Made by a program: the position numbers and the translations under genes. The notes under the pieces are model-generated. The model worked only from the letters and a program-made list of their open reading frames with translations, did no database searches and had not been told where the DNA came from. Shown here in pieces: positions 16,412 through 26,688 of a stretch of 64,000 nt of DNA; positions within the stretch are counted from its first letter, which is position 1; the number at the start of each line of letters is the position of its first letter. Source of the DNA: Pseudoalteromonas sp. S2755 (GTDB taxonomy: Bacteria > Pseudomonadota > Gammaproteobacteria > Enterobacterales > Alteromonadaceae); NCBI RefSeq assembly GCF_005886535.1, contig NZ_PNDS01000055.1, forward strand, positions 1 through 64,000, in the 5' to 3' direction.

Positions 16412-18616
16412 ATGAAAAAAATCTTAATTTTAGTATTACTATTTGCGCTCACGGCCTGCTCAGTCGAGGATCCAAACGAAACAGGGCCTTCACAAATAGA
16501 TAAGGATGAAGATAAAAGCCAACAAGATAGGGATAACGAGACGCCCAATTTAAGCGTGTTACTGCAAAACACAGAAGCGATGCCCATCGCCAATGCTAGC
16601 CTCACGATAAATGCTTTGTCATTTACCTCAAATAGCGATGGTATCTTTGACCTGTCGGCTCTGGAGTACGGCGCTTATGTTGCAGAAATATCTCACCCGG
16701 ATTATTTACCCTTGGTTTTTACCTTAACGAATCAAAGTAGTAATGAACAACAGCTCACTCTTGAGTTAAAGGATAAGTCGAGCACGGTAAAAACCTTACT
16801 TTTTGCGGGTGATACCATGTTTGGTCGTCGTTATTTCAACCCTGACCTCATTACCATGGGGAACTCATTGCCCAGCACCCCTGACGGACTTATCCAGCCC
16901 CAAAGCGCGGGCCCTGATGCTCAAGCTCTAGTGCAGTTTATGCATCCATTATTTAAACATGTCGATTTTGCTTCGGTTAACTTGGAATCTCCAATTCTAA
17001 AAAACCCAACAACGGTCCACCCAAGTAAAGAGTTTGCATTTTTTAGTCTGCCAGAGTCATTAGTTGCCCTCAATGATTTGGGTATCGACTATGTCGCACT
17101 TGGCAATAACCACGTTTATGACTATCGAGCTCCAGGGCTTAACGATACCTTGAAGTATGTTGAGCAAGCAGGGTTTAAACACAGTGGCGCCGGCATAAAT
17201 GCGACCGAGGCATTCAAGCCCTATAGTTTAAGCATTGGTGAAGCAACCATAGATTTTGTCTCGGCGACTTCTATCACAGGTGACCAACATACTGTTACAT
17301 ACGTGGCATCAGACGCTAAAGGGGGCGCAGCCGATCTGACTGACACCAGCGGTATTAGAGAAACAGTGGCTCAGGCCAGTAACAACGGTCGCTTTGTTGT
17401 AGCTCAACTACATGGTGGTGACGAGTATGCTTACGCGCCAACAGCATACATTTCAAATCGCTTTGATTTACTCTCCAAAAATGGCGCGAACTTAATGATC
17501 GCGCATCACCCCCACGTTGCACAAGGGTTTGGACTATACAATGGCGTACCAACCATACTTGGGCTAGGCAACTTTGTGTTTGAGCAAAATCGTCTTGAGA
17601 CCTTTTTAGGGCTAATTACAGTTGTCGAATTAGAAACCGCAGGTACTCCTAAAATCAATGCATTAAAAGCCTATCCCGTTTATCTAGAAGACTATGTTCC
17701 TAAGTTTGTAAGTGGCGATCTTGCCAATACCCTACTAAAACGCATCGCTGAATTTTCTTCACCGGAAATTGGTATTTCATTGCGCTCTGGATTTGCAGAA
17801 GTCACCTTTGACAAACCTATTCAAGCAAAAGAAGTCGAGCAGAAAGTCATTACCTTGGAAGCCGGTGAGCACATTGTTGATTTACGCCAATATTCAAACA
17901 GTGCTGAGTTTCTTAGCAAACTCACTTCTAGTAATGCGCAAGTAGAGCTTGTGCTTGGTCGCGACTTATTGTTCTTTGGCGATTTTGAAGACTGGGACAG
18001 CGATGACGAAAAAGGAGAAGTCTCTCGTTGGTTAATTGAGGCCGACGATATCGCGCCCTGTTTAGTCGGCAAATATCGTGGCGTACGAGGACTTTGTCTA
18101 CAACGAACACAGTTTAACGAAACACCAACGCGTGTGCCGTTCAAACATACAATTCGTACCATGCCTATTACGCCAGCGCCGAGCACAGCACAGGCCTACC
18201 ATGAACTCTCGCTCTTTGGTTATGCCAAAGGAGAGAACGCTGGTGAGTTGAAAGCTGATATTCGTATCTTAACATCAGAAGATAGCCTTATCTTTTCTGA
18301 GTCAACGCCCCAATTAAAGCCAGCAGGTAGCTATGAGTGGCAAACGTTTAGACAAGACATTACCTTACCTGACGATTCCGTTGTGCTTGGCGATGAGGGA
18401 CTGCCTGCTCGTGGAGTCCAGTTTGGCCTCTCCATGGCACCACCAAGTAGTGGTGAAAGTGCCTTATTCTTGGATGATATTGCGATGATCTCATGGCAGC
18501 GCCCTGTTCAGCTTCAAAGCGGTCAGTGGCAAAGCGCACAAATCCATGGCCTAGAATTTATTAAAATAAAAGTAGCGAAGACGACTGAGCTGACACTCAC
18601 TTTTAGCCAGCAATAA
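16412..18616 (+). CDS. CapA/PgsA-like lipoprotein with metallophosphatase-type domain
   Basis: 734 residues. Lipoprotein signal with lipobox LTAC (Cys16), an acidic linker, then a small carboxypeptidase-regulatory/CnaB-like beta domain (about 45-120). The PGA_cap (CapA) domain follows (about 127-420): GDTMFGR 133-139, NLESP 190-194, GNNHVYD 231-237, HGGDEY 334-339, HHPH 365-368 and LGLGNFVFE. This fold is calcineurin-like and CapA is required for poly-gamma-glutamate synthesis and transport in Bacillus and Francisella. The C-terminal about 300 residues include a jelly-roll-like domain (FGDFEDWDS..., ESALFLDDIAMISW) resembling carbohydrate-binding modules, which standard CapA lacks. First gene of the seven-gene operon. 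Confidence 0.82.
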   Translation: MKKILILVLLFALTACSVEDPNETGPSQIDKDEDKSQQDRDNETPNLSVLLQNTEAMPIANASLTINALSFTSNSDGIFDLSALEYGAYVAEISHPDYLPLVFTLTNQSSNEQQLTLELKDKSSTVKTLLFAGDTMFGRRYFNPDLITMGNSLPSTPDGLIQPQSAGPDAQALVQFMHPLFKHVDFASVNLESPILKNPTTVHPSKEFAFFSLPESLVALNDLGIDYVALGNNHVYDYRAPGLNDTLKYVEQAGFKHSGAGINATEAFKPYSLSIGEATIDFVSATSITGDQHTVTYVASDAKGGAADLTDTSGIRETVAQASNNGRFVVAQLHGGDEYAYAPTAYISNRFDLLSKNGANLMIAHHPHVAQGFGLYNGVPTILGLGNFVFEQNRLETFLGLITVVELETAGTPKINALKAYPVYLEDYVPKFVSGDLANTLLKRIAEFSSPEIGISLRSGFAEVTFDKPIQAKEVEQKVITLEAGEHIVDLRQYSNSAEFLSKLTSSNAQVELVLGRDLLFFGDFEDWDSDDEKGEVSRWLIEADDIAPCLVGKYRGVRGLCLQRTQFNETPTRVPFKHTIRTMPITPAPSTAQAYHELSLFGYAKGENAGELKADIRILTSEDSLIFSESTPQLKPAGSYEWQTFRQDITLPDDSVVLGDEGLPARGVQFGLSMAPPSSGESALFLDDIAMISWQRPVQLQSGQWQSAQIHGLEFIKIKVAKTTELTLTFSQQ

Positions 18617-18631
18617 GAGAATAAATAAAGC

Positions 18632-20605
18632 ATGTCGGTTTTTAGTCAATTAAATTTTATAAAACGCCAGCGTGAGTTTTGGCTATTTATGAGCTTATTC
18701 GCTATTTTGTTGATCGCCTCGGCATCCGGCTTATATAAACAGGTAAACCTAATTGGGTTAAAGTGGTTTTCTAAGCTCAACACCACACAAGCAACGCAAG
18801 TAGTCGTGATTGAAGCGGAAAACTTACAGCAACAACATCAGCAGTTGGCAAAAATACTCTCTGACTATCAACCAAAAGCCGTTGTATTCTTTGCAAATAC
18901 CGAGCTTTCGCCACAACAAAACGACGGCCCGATTTACTATCCATTCAATACGCAATCGGTTTGTCTGTTGGAAACGGAAAATTGGTATGGCAGCGCAATC
19001 AGTCTCGCACCACCAGCTAATACTTGTAACATACTGTGGGATAAAATATTTCCCCAGCATGGTGAATACCTCAACAAAATTATAGACTACTCGCTGCCTT
19101 ATTATTCGCTACCAAAATTTAGCGCGCAGAGAGTGCTTGATGGCGACCTATTCACAGCACAACTTAGTGAGAAAGTCATCTTAGTTGCTCAACATTCAAA
19201 ATTTTCACGCTTGAATAGTAACGCTTATTTTGGCGCGCAAGAACTTCCGCCTGTTTACCTGCAAGCATTTATCGCCAATAGCTTTGCATCCGACAGCTTT
19301 ATTCAACCTTTAAATAAAGTGACGATAGCCGCACTCATGGTACTAGCATCAATATTTTTCTTAGTGTGGTACCAAAGAAATGCGACAAAGACCAATGTCG
19401 TCATTGCGGTATTCACCAGCATATTACTTATTATAAGTGGCCTTGCTGCGCATCATTGGTACTCCGTGTTATTGCCGCTTGGTGAGTTGTTATCTTTGAT
19501 ATGGCTGACGCTACTTTGGGTGTTTATCTCACTGAAATGGTCAGAAGAAGAAAACTTAAAGTCTCTCATAGCCCTGATCCAGCAACGTATGTTAGGTCGA
19601 TATCTTCCACGTCACTTCCTAGAGCAAAACGAGCCTTGGGATGCGATCATCCAACTGGTTAATCAACAGCTAAACCTGAAAAGAAGCATCTTTCTCACCC
19701 GCTTAGAGGGTGACCACAGAGTAACTGAAATACGTGCGATACACTGTCAGCTCAGTGATATCTTAGAAATGCGACGAGATTATGAGCGAGTACCTTATTC
19801 AGATGCAATCAAAGCGTTTGGTGCTATCAAAATTACCCGCCCTTTCTTCCAACAACTAGCGGAGGATGAGCAGCAGTATATCGCGCCTTTGATGTACGCA
19901 GGAGATGTTCGGGGGTTTTGGGCGCTAACTGTCACTCCTCAAAACAACTTTGATGAGCAAGCGTTTATTAAAAATGTGAATCTCTTTGCACATCAAATTG
20001 GTGAATTACTATTTCACTATAAAGTCTTTTCTGCTGAGCAAAAAAACCTCAAAAGCACACTAACTCGGGCGCTGACTTTTTCTCTGAAGGAGCCATTAAG
20101 TCATAAAATCAAAAATGCAATTAATGAGATGGATCAAAAACTCACCTCACTGGAGCATGTCTTCAACCAGCTTCACAGTGCCAGTATTTTATATAACTTA
20201 TTTGGCCAAATTGTGCAGGTAAATGAATCTCTTGAGCGCTTTGCTAGAGAACATAAGCTGTCTATTTTCGACATGTCCGCCCTAGACTTACTTTGCCGCT
20301 GTACCGAGATGGATAGTGAACAGGCCAAAGGAAAGCTGCGCTATTTAACTCTAAAACGTGGCAAGATCGTATTACCTGTATATTTAGACAATCGAACTTA
20401 TTTACTAAGCATTCGCGCCTTACTCAAACAGTCAACCAGTCTTAACGCCAGCACACCATTTGAGACTAGTGGGGTATTGTTTGAGTTTATAGACCTTGGC
20501 GAGCAGTTATCTCAGCTAAATGATAAAGAAGCCTTTTTAACACACTTGTCAGAGCAGCTTGCGGTTAACGAGCAGCTTTTACCTGAAGAGTGGGATGACG
20601 AATAG
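18632..20605 (+). CDS. CHASE2-like membrane protein of the capsule operon
   Basis: 657 residues. One N-terminal transmembrane helix (about 17-36), a periplasmic domain (about 40-225) with VVVIEAENL..., QPKAVVFFANTEL, then three transmembrane helices (about 230-303). That topology is the signature of CHASE2 sensor modules. The cytoplasmic half (about 305-657) looks GAF-like in places but I see no kinase, cyclase, GGDEF or EAL motif, so it may bind a partner or act as a structural or sensory subunit. Starts 15 bases after the CapA-like gene and ends directly against the CapC-like start (TAGATG). Family assignment is from topology; function inferred from context. Confidence 0.55.
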   Translation: MSVFSQLNFIKRQREFWLFMSLFAILLIASASGLYKQVNLIGLKWFSKLNTTQATQVVVIEAENLQQQHQQLAKILSDYQPKAVVFFANTELSPQQNDGPIYYPFNTQSVCLLETENWYGSAISLAPPANTCNILWDKIFPQHGEYLNKIIDYSLPYYSLPKFSAQRVLDGDLFTAQLSEKVILVAQHSKFSRLNSNAYFGAQELPPVYLQAFIANSFASDSFIQPLNKVTIAALMVLASIFFLVWYQRNATKTNVVIAVFTSILLIISGLAAHHWYSVLLPLGELLSLIWLTLLWVFISLKWSEEENLKSLIALIQQRMLGRYLPRHFLEQNEPWDAIIQLVNQQLNLKRSIFLTRLEGDHRVTEIRAIHCQLSDILEMRRDYERVPYSDAIKAFGAIKITRPFFQQLAEDEQQYIAPLMYAGDVRGFWALTVTPQNNFDEQAFIKNVNLFAHQIGELLFHYKVFSAEQKNLKSTLTRALTFSLKEPLSHKIKNAINEMDQKLTSLEHVFNQLHSASILYNLFGQIVQVNESLERFAREHKLSIFDMSALDLLCRCTEMDSEQAKGKLRYLTLKRGKIVLPVYLDNRTYLLSIRALLKQSTSLNASTPFETSGVLFEFIDLGEQLSQLNDKEAFLTHLSEQLAVNEQLLPEEWDDE

Positions 20606-23600
20606 ATGGACTGGACGCTGATGCTATTTCCAAGTGCGGGCGGACTTGGGCAGTCCGTTATCACGTGTGTTTGGATAGGCATCGCGGTTGTCGCATTTTT
20701 CAACCTTAGGTTTGGCTTCCCGTTAACTGGTTTAGTGGTTCCAGGCTATCTAGTCCCTCTATTTATAGTGAGCCCAACATCGGCTTGGGTGATCATTGTT
20801 GAGGCCATTGTCGTTTATGGCTTGATGCGGTTTTTTGCCAAAACACTGGTTGAGCGACTGGGCTATGCTGAAATGTTCGGTCGTGACCGGTTTTTTGCCA
20901 TCGTTTTGTTAAGTATTATTGTTCGAGTTACCATGGATGTGCTGTTTTGGCCTGTGGTCGCTACGCACCTAACACAATGGGACATCACTTTTGATTACGC
21001 CGCACAGCTTTATAGTCTCGGACTCATTATCATCGCCTTGACTGCCAATGTAATGTGGAATGGCGGCTTTAAATACGGCATAAAAGTCACTGCTATTCAG
21101 TTGGTTGTTACCTATGTCATCATTCGTTTTGGATTGATGACGTTCACCAACTTTAGCATTGCTAATCTTGCCGTTATGTACGAAGCAGTTGCGGCCTCAA
21201 TTATTGCAGCTCCTAAAGCTTACATTATCTTGGTGATCACCGCTTTTATCGCATCAAGGGCTAATTTAAAGTACGGCTGGGAATTTAATGGCATTATGCT
21301 GCCAGCGCTGCTGGCACTGCAACTGATGCAACCCACTAAGCTGCTTACATCATTCGTAGAAACAGCGATTATTTTAGTCTTTGGATATGTAGTTTTAAAC
21401 TTTACGCGGTTAAAACATGCCAATATCGAAGGCGCGCGTCTCATGTTGCTGTTTTTTAATATTGGCTTTGTCTACAAGCTTATTTTGAACTATGTCGTCG
21501 TCGGTTACTTCCCAGCCTTAAAAGTGACTGATACCTTTGCTTTTGGCTACATGCTATCGACCTTACTTGCCCTTAAAATTTACCAAAAAAATGCGCTTGG
21601 ACTTGTGATCCGTGCAACTTTTCAAACTTCAATTGTTGGTGGCTTCATCGCCATCTGTATCGGTTTTGCAATTATGGTTATTCCAAGCCTATTCGTAAAA
21701 AGTAATACCTTAGCGGTAAATGAAACAGTCAGCGATTTAACACTCAGCCAAGTGATCAGTAATTATAAGAGCCAGCTGTATACTCAAAATACGGCTAACG
21801 TCAATGTCAGCCAATATGTGACCGAGCAGCAACGTAGTCACTTTAAACAAGCGGTTAGGCTGCTTAAACAGAATAGTAATTCACGCTATGCCGAGGCCGC
21901 CGACTTACTTCGTCAAGCTGATTTTTCTTTGCAGCGTACGACACAATTTTTAGTTATAAAAGACAATCAACAAGATCACAAGCGCGGCCTGTTTATCATT
22001 AATTTAGCAGCTCAAAAAGCTCATATAATCAGTGTGCCTTATCCCACCGCTGAGCGGCTTGCCAGCGAAGCTGCCGGGATATTGTTTTCCTACTGGCAAA
22101 GTAAGGCTATGGCGTTTGGCAATGCGCGACCTAACCAAAGTGGCGATAGGAACGGCAAACAAAGCGAGTTTTATAGTGACTTTTTTATGGCGATGGAGAT
22201 TCCAGAAGTCGTCCAACTCAGAGAAATTAATCGGCAAGTAAGCCAATTGATGCATCAACACAGCTTGAAAGAAAACGCACAGATGTGGATATTTAACAGT
22301 GTACCAAGCTCAGTGCAACAATCTGAACTTGCTACCTTGTTTAACATCAACGATGCACACTTTGGTCTCGCGGCAAATGCGCCTTTACCTTACAGCCAGT
22401 TCCATGGCCAAATGATTGAGGCGTATTTAAGCTCGGATAGCTACTCGTCGTTGCTAAGCGCATATGGCCTGCAACGTATAGACAAAGACATGGATAAGAT
22501 AAGCACAAGCGATGACAGCATACAGGCACTTATTGAAAAATTTTCAACTCACATTAGTGCCAAAGGCAGCGGGGCATATAGTGCTCTGAGCGATACCAGT
22601 GCTGCACTATGGGAGTATGAAGTGTTGCGACCGCTATTTGCTATCACCCAAAACCTTGAAATAGTAACAGCGCCAGAAACACTTGAAGTAAGGCTGAGTC
22701 AAATAAATCGCGTAGCAAATCTATTACAGTACCAATTAACATTAATTGAAAATAACCAAGGACAATTCGTTGCGATTTCTCCGTTGGATACCAAATCTGC
22801 CTATGACTTAGGTCAAGGTGTGTATTTTATTGCGTTGTTGGCTAAACCCTCCCTCACCATTGCTGTGCCTAGACCACTCTTTGAAAGTAACACGTTGGAG
22901 TTCTCTGGCCGGCTGTTTACAGCTACTCACGCAAAGTTACTAGCAATCGCTGGTGCTCACCCATATACCAGCATAGATGCCAATGTAATGGCAGCCGACA
23001 ACGTACGCTCATTGTTTAATGTGGTGTATCAAAGTGCACAGCGCTACTTTTATGACAACCCCTTACTTAACTTACAGATCCGTAGTCATAGCGCACCTGC
23101 AAGCATAAGACCTTCAGCGCTTGCGTACCAATTCACTACGCCTAACTCTATTCATAATGACACCATTGCTAAACTACAAAGGGTACTCACTGATCTTGGT
23201 GTTAATACTCAAACCGTATTAGGACAAGAAGCAACAAGAGGCTTGGAGCTCGGTACCACACCGCAGTCTGGATATCAGCTGTTCGCACCAAAAAGTGAGT
23301 TAGCGGCACTGTGGTTGGCATCAGATTTTAAATCGCACTTTGCCATTACCAGCGATGCATTATTGCAGCGCCTTTTAGCCGTTGCACACACACCTAAGCT
23401 CAAGGTGATCGACTTGCTTACCCTCTCTCCAAATGATTGGCATGAGGCCAGTACCCCCTTTATTGATGCACTTCACGTCGCCACAGGTCGCTATGCAACC
23501 ACCCAACACTTACCGGTGTTCCGAGCACTTTGTCAATTCGAAAGCCAATGTAAAATAAGTGCCTTCATCACGCATAGAAATGGTGAGCTGGGATTAATGT

Positions 23601-23710
23601 TTACCCGTGACAACACACTGCTCGCGCTATACTTACCAAGAAGAAATCGCATTATTGATTTAGCCACTTATGCAAAAGCGGTTCATGAGGGGCGTTATGT
23701 ACTGGATTAA
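20606..23710 (+). CDS. CapC/PgsC-like membrane protein with a large extra domain
   Basis: 1034 residues. The N-terminal about 370 residues are a polytopic membrane domain including FGFPLTGLVVPGYLVPLF (about 36-53), the 'GLVVPGYL' element typical of CapC/PgsC, and a repeat-like second copy (WEFNGIMLPALLALQL). CapC works with CapB as the membrane part of poly-gamma-glutamate synthase and is normally about 150 residues; here the membrane domain appears doubled and about 650 soluble residues follow (about 375-1034), which I do not recognise. ATG abuts the previous stop. It is followed by a gene overlapping its end by 14 bases. Confidence 0.75.
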   Translation: MDWTLMLFPSAGGLGQSVITCVWIGIAVVAFFNLRFGFPLTGLVVPGYLVPLFIVSPTSAWVIIVEAIVVYGLMRFFAKTLVERLGYAEMFGRDRFFAIVLLSIIVRVTMDVLFWPVVATHLTQWDITFDYAAQLYSLGLIIIALTANVMWNGGFKYGIKVTAIQLVVTYVIIRFGLMTFTNFSIANLAVMYEAVAASIIAAPKAYIILVITAFIASRANLKYGWEFNGIMLPALLALQLMQPTKLLTSFVETAIILVFGYVVLNFTRLKHANIEGARLMLLFFNIGFVYKLILNYVVVGYFPALKVTDTFAFGYMLSTLLALKIYQKNALGLVIRATFQTSIVGGFIAICIGFAIMVIPSLFVKSNTLAVNETVSDLTLSQVISNYKSQLYTQNTANVNVSQYVTEQQRSHFKQAVRLLKQNSNSRYAEAADLLRQADFSLQRTTQFLVIKDNQQDHKRGLFIINLAAQKAHIISVPYPTAERLASEAAGILFSYWQSKAMAFGNARPNQSGDRNGKQSEFYSDFFMAMEIPEVVQLREINRQVSQLMHQHSLKENAQMWIFNSVPSSVQQSELATLFNINDAHFGLAANAPLPYSQFHGQMIEAYLSSDSYSSLLSAYGLQRIDKDMDKISTSDDSIQALIEKFSTHISAKGSGAYSALSDTSAALWEYEVLRPLFAITQNLEIVTAPETLEVRLSQINRVANLLQYQLTLIENNQGQFVAISPLDTKSAYDLGQGVYFIALLAKPSLTIAVPRPLFESNTLEFSGRLFTATHAKLLAIAGAHPYTSIDANVMAADNVRSLFNVVYQSAQRYFYDNPLLNLQIRSHSAPASIRPSALAYQFTTPNSIHNDTIAKLQRVLTDLGVNTQTVLGQEATRGLELGTTPQSGYQLFAPKSELAALWLASDFKSHFAITSDALLQRLLAVAHTPKLKVIDLLTLSPNDWHEASTPFIDALHVATGRYATTQHLPVFRALCQFESQCKISAFITHRNGELGLMFTRDNTLLALYLPRRNRIIDLATYAKAVHEGRYVLD

Positions 23711-25949
23711 GCAGATATTACGATTTGTTATTTTTACGACTTTGCTATTACTTTTTGTTTGGTTCGCCGTCACTTTATTTGTGTGGGTAAAATCGGCAGA
23801 GCCCTCAAATACCTCGACTCTATTTAATATCCGTTCCAATGTTCATTGGCTAAAGACCGACAGTGCACTGAAGTTTTCCTTTTCCCCATCCCGGACTATG
23901 TCTGTTCGTGTGTTGTCCAATGGGATTTTCGAATCTCAGCCGCTGGATGAGCAGCCTGTCAACTATGCTATTGAATATCAGTTACTTGATGCAAAGGGAA
24001 CGGTTATTTATAAAGGTACTTATCACCATGCGGCTAAAGCTGCCTCAAACGACTTTCAGCAACAGGTAAAACAGATTATTGAAAACCGTGAAGCATTAGC
24101 CGTGGCGTCAGGGCAATCCTTCTATTTAAATCGTGAAGAGTTACAACAGGCTACAACTATCACCTTAAAGTTGATACCAGAAAATGCTCAGCTTAAAGGC
24201 GTAGTGGTACGCGTCCATGCCCAAACTAGTAACAGTATTACCGATCCCGCCAAAGCATGGCTTAAAAGACCAACTGAGTGGCGCGAACGCATGACGAATT
24301 ACCACACTATAGGTGAAAACGCCTTAACCAACGAAGAAAAATACAATTCGGTCATGTTGGATTGGCAAAAGCTAGCGCCACAGGGCGTGCCTAACATAGA
24401 CTTTCGTGCTGACTTGTTATACGAGTCACTGCCCTACAATGTACTTAATCATGATTTTTCGACCCAGCTAGATTTAGATAGTTTGTTTATTTCTGAGCAG
24501 CTGAATGCCAGTTTTCGTGTCTATGAACACACGGAATATTTAGTAAGCCATCCCGAAAAAGCAAACCTCACACTTGTTTGGCATGATTTACGCCAACTCG
24601 ACGCACCAAGGCGACTAACACCTGAGATGCTATCCAATACCCAATCCAAATTGAGCAACTTACCAGCTGGCCTTGTTACCATTAGTGCAAACGCACCTAC
24701 CAGCATTCAGGTGTATAGCAATGGCGTCGACCCAATAATCCCGCTGCATAGTTATTATTATATACTCAACGCCCAAACGTCGGTGTACTATCAAGTCTCT
24801 CCTAAAAGTGATATCGCTTTGGAGTGGCGCGCGCCTGCTGGCAGCACTGTCTCTGTGAGCCTCTATAGCAATAATCAGCGGATCAAGGACTATGTTTTTA
24901 CCGCAACGGCTGAGCTAGCTCTGTATGATAGGCTGATAACTGAAACCACAGAGCGTCAAGCCTTACCTGCCGCAGAGAGGCGTTATTTAGCAATACCAGG
25001 TAACGTGAATCAAATCAAAATTGCAGCCGAAGACGCGATGGTGAAGCTGCAAGCACGCAGCCCAACATTTAATTACCTGAGCCATCGTTGCGACCCCGTG
25101 TGTGACCCTGAAAGTCCAATCTATCAGGGAATTGACGCATGGTTTAGCCAAAAGGCCGACAACCATTACCTCTTTCATACTCAAAAGCAAATAGCCTCAG
25201 TGCGCTTATTTGAAGCGCCACCCGAAGTACCTGATTTGCTCCCTCAGTACCGATCCAAAGACTTAGACCAACTTTTAGCTGTATCGGATATCGCGCTGGT
25301 ACCCATTGAGCAAGCTTACTTTGATACCTCAGTACCGCAAATGGAGTTCGAATATCGTCAGGTAGCTAAATCTGAACTCTTTAAGCTCGGTGAAGCAACA
25401 AACTACCCAAGCAGTGTGATTGTGAAGCAAAAGCGTAAACCGACACTATTTGAGGTGCCACTAAACACTTTACAAATAGAGGAATTAACGAATACTCAGG
25501 CACTTTTCATCAATCAAGGGATCCCAAGAACCATGCGGAAGATCCGCCTGTACAAAGTAGCGAAATCAACACCTCTCACTGTTGCTGTAAGTGATAATAA
25601 CTTGCAACCTAACGCGTTGGTCGTCAAAGTGTTTAGTGCCGACCCTCAAGATAAAATCACGGTTGCAACCACTCTGGATAGCACTAAGGTACTCACCCCA
25701 AGCGATGAGTACACCATTTTAGCTAAACACTTTGTCCTACATCCAAACACAGCACAAATGAGGATGTTTTTTAACCCTAGTCACACTGAGCTGTACGAGT
25801 ATCCAAGTATTACTTTGCCACTGTTTCAAGACTTAACATCGCCTAACACCATAACGCTTCGCTTTTCACATGATGTTTGGATAAGTGTACTGGAGGAACA
25901 TGAACAGCCTGATGCAACATTAAACTGGTGGCAAAATGAGACGCCTTAG
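23697..25949 (+). CDS. Single-pass periplasmic protein of the capsule operon
   Basis: 750 residues. One N-terminal transmembrane helix (about 4-30, IKQILRFVIFTTLLLLFVWF) followed by a long, beta-rich domain facing the periplasm, with no signal cleavage site. A pair of cysteines (HRCDPVCDPES, about 465-472) may form a disulfide. The ATG at 23697 has a strong GAGGGG site seven bases upstream and is preferred to the two in-frame ATGs before it; it overlaps the CapC-like gene by 14 bases. The topology suits a periplasmic adaptor linking the inner-membrane synthase to the outer-membrane protein encoded two genes on. I do not recognise a family. Confidence 0.6.
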   Translation: MYWIKQILRFVIFTTLLLLFVWFAVTLFVWVKSAEPSNTSTLFNIRSNVHWLKTDSALKFSFSPSRTMSVRVLSNGIFESQPLDEQPVNYAIEYQLLDAKGTVIYKGTYHHAAKAASNDFQQQVKQIIENREALAVASGQSFYLNREELQQATTITLKLIPENAQLKGVVVRVHAQTSNSITDPAKAWLKRPTEWRERMTNYHTIGENALTNEEKYNSVMLDWQKLAPQGVPNIDFRADLLYESLPYNVLNHDFSTQLDLDSLFISEQLNASFRVYEHTEYLVSHPEKANLTLVWHDLRQLDAPRRLTPEMLSNTQSKLSNLPAGLVTISANAPTSIQVYSNGVDPIIPLHSYYYILNAQTSVYYQVSPKSDIALEWRAPAGSTVSVSLYSNNQRIKDYVFTATAELALYDRLITETTERQALPAAERRYLAIPGNVNQIKIAAEDAMVKLQARSPTFNYLSHRCDPVCDPESPIYQGIDAWFSQKADNHYLFHTQKQIASVRLFEAPPEVPDLLPQYRSKDLDQLLAVSDIALVPIEQAYFDTSVPQMEFEYRQVAKSELFKLGEATNYPSSVIVKQKRKPTLFEVPLNTLQIEELTNTQALFINQGIPRTMRKIRLYKVAKSTPLTVAVSDNNLQPNALVVKVFSADPQDKITVATTLDSTKVLTPSDEYTILAKHFVLHPNTAQMRMFFNPSHTELYEYPSITLPLFQDLTSPNTITLRFSHDVWISVLEEHEQPDATLNWWQNETP

Positions 25950-26688
25950 TAGCTACGCGCTTTACATAACATTCAGCCTGGCATTAAATGTCAACGCTGC
26001 GGTTCCCAACAGCAGCACAATGGCGCGCTGGTTTAACCAACCTGTGACGCTCGACGGCTGGCAATTAACGCATCAAGCAGAGCAATTTACATTGACGCCA
26101 AAGCCTCAAAGTGATGCGCATGGCGAAGTCATTTATGCGCCAACGCATCGACCTTGTGTGGTATCTGTTCCACATCGTTTTCACGATAAGCATACACTGA
26201 CCATCGGTGAGCATATTTTCCAACACAGTTGCCAAGTACTCGTGAGCAACACAAAGCACAGGTACAAGAGCAATGACACAGCAAAAACCTATGATTACGC
26301 CAAGCAAATAAACAATATTCACGCTTCAGCGGTTGTAGGTTTTACATCTTTACACCCAAAGGCAAAAGTGTTCCAAATACATGGGTTCAGTCAGAAAAAG
26401 CGAAAGTCCGACGCAGGTAAACTAAGTGAGATAATATTAAGCCAAGGCCAAAGTAATAATGACACACTCTGGAAGTTGAAATCTTGTCTTGTTAAACAAG
26501 GTTATCGGACGCTGATTTATCCGCAAGAGGTGCGAGAATTAGGCGGGACGAAAAATGTCCTACATCAACTTACGCTCCCAGAATATAGTTTTATCCATAT
26601 TGAACTAAGCTATCAAATAAGAAAGCAATTAATTAATAACAATCAACAACTAGAGCAGTTTACTCAATGCGTGCAATCACTTTTATAA
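25936..26688 (+). CDS. Putative periplasmic poly-gamma-glutamate hydrolase/amidohydrolase-like enzyme
   Basis: 250 residues with signal peptide 1-22 (ending VNAAV). Motifs in order: VVSVPHRFHDKHT (His80, His83, Asp84), FQIHGFSQ (His149), GYRTLIYP, ELGGTKNVLH (202-210) and FIHIELSYQIR (Glu223). This order, 'PH...', 'HG(F/Y)', a G-x-x-N turn and 'LE(I/L)S...R', matches phage-type gamma-PGA hydrolases and the wider N-formylglutamate amidohydrolase/zinc carboxypeptidase-like fold, where the His residues bind zinc and the Glu is catalytic. In this operon it would cut or trim the polymer, like the CapD/PgdS enzymes of Bacillus. Overlaps both neighbours (14 and 22 bases). Confidence 0.55.
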   Translation: MRRLSSYALYITFSLALNVNAAVPNSSTMARWFNQPVTLDGWQLTHQAEQFTLTPKPQSDAHGEVIYAPTHRPCVVSVPHRFHDKHTLTIGEHIFQHSCQVLVSNTKHRYKSNDTAKTYDYAKQINNIHASAVVGFTSLHPKAKVFQIHGFSQKKRKSDAGKLSEIILSQGQSNNDTLWKLKSCLVKQGYRTLIYPQEVRELGGTKNVLHQLTLPEYSFIHIELSYQIRKQLINNNQQLEQFTQCVQSLL

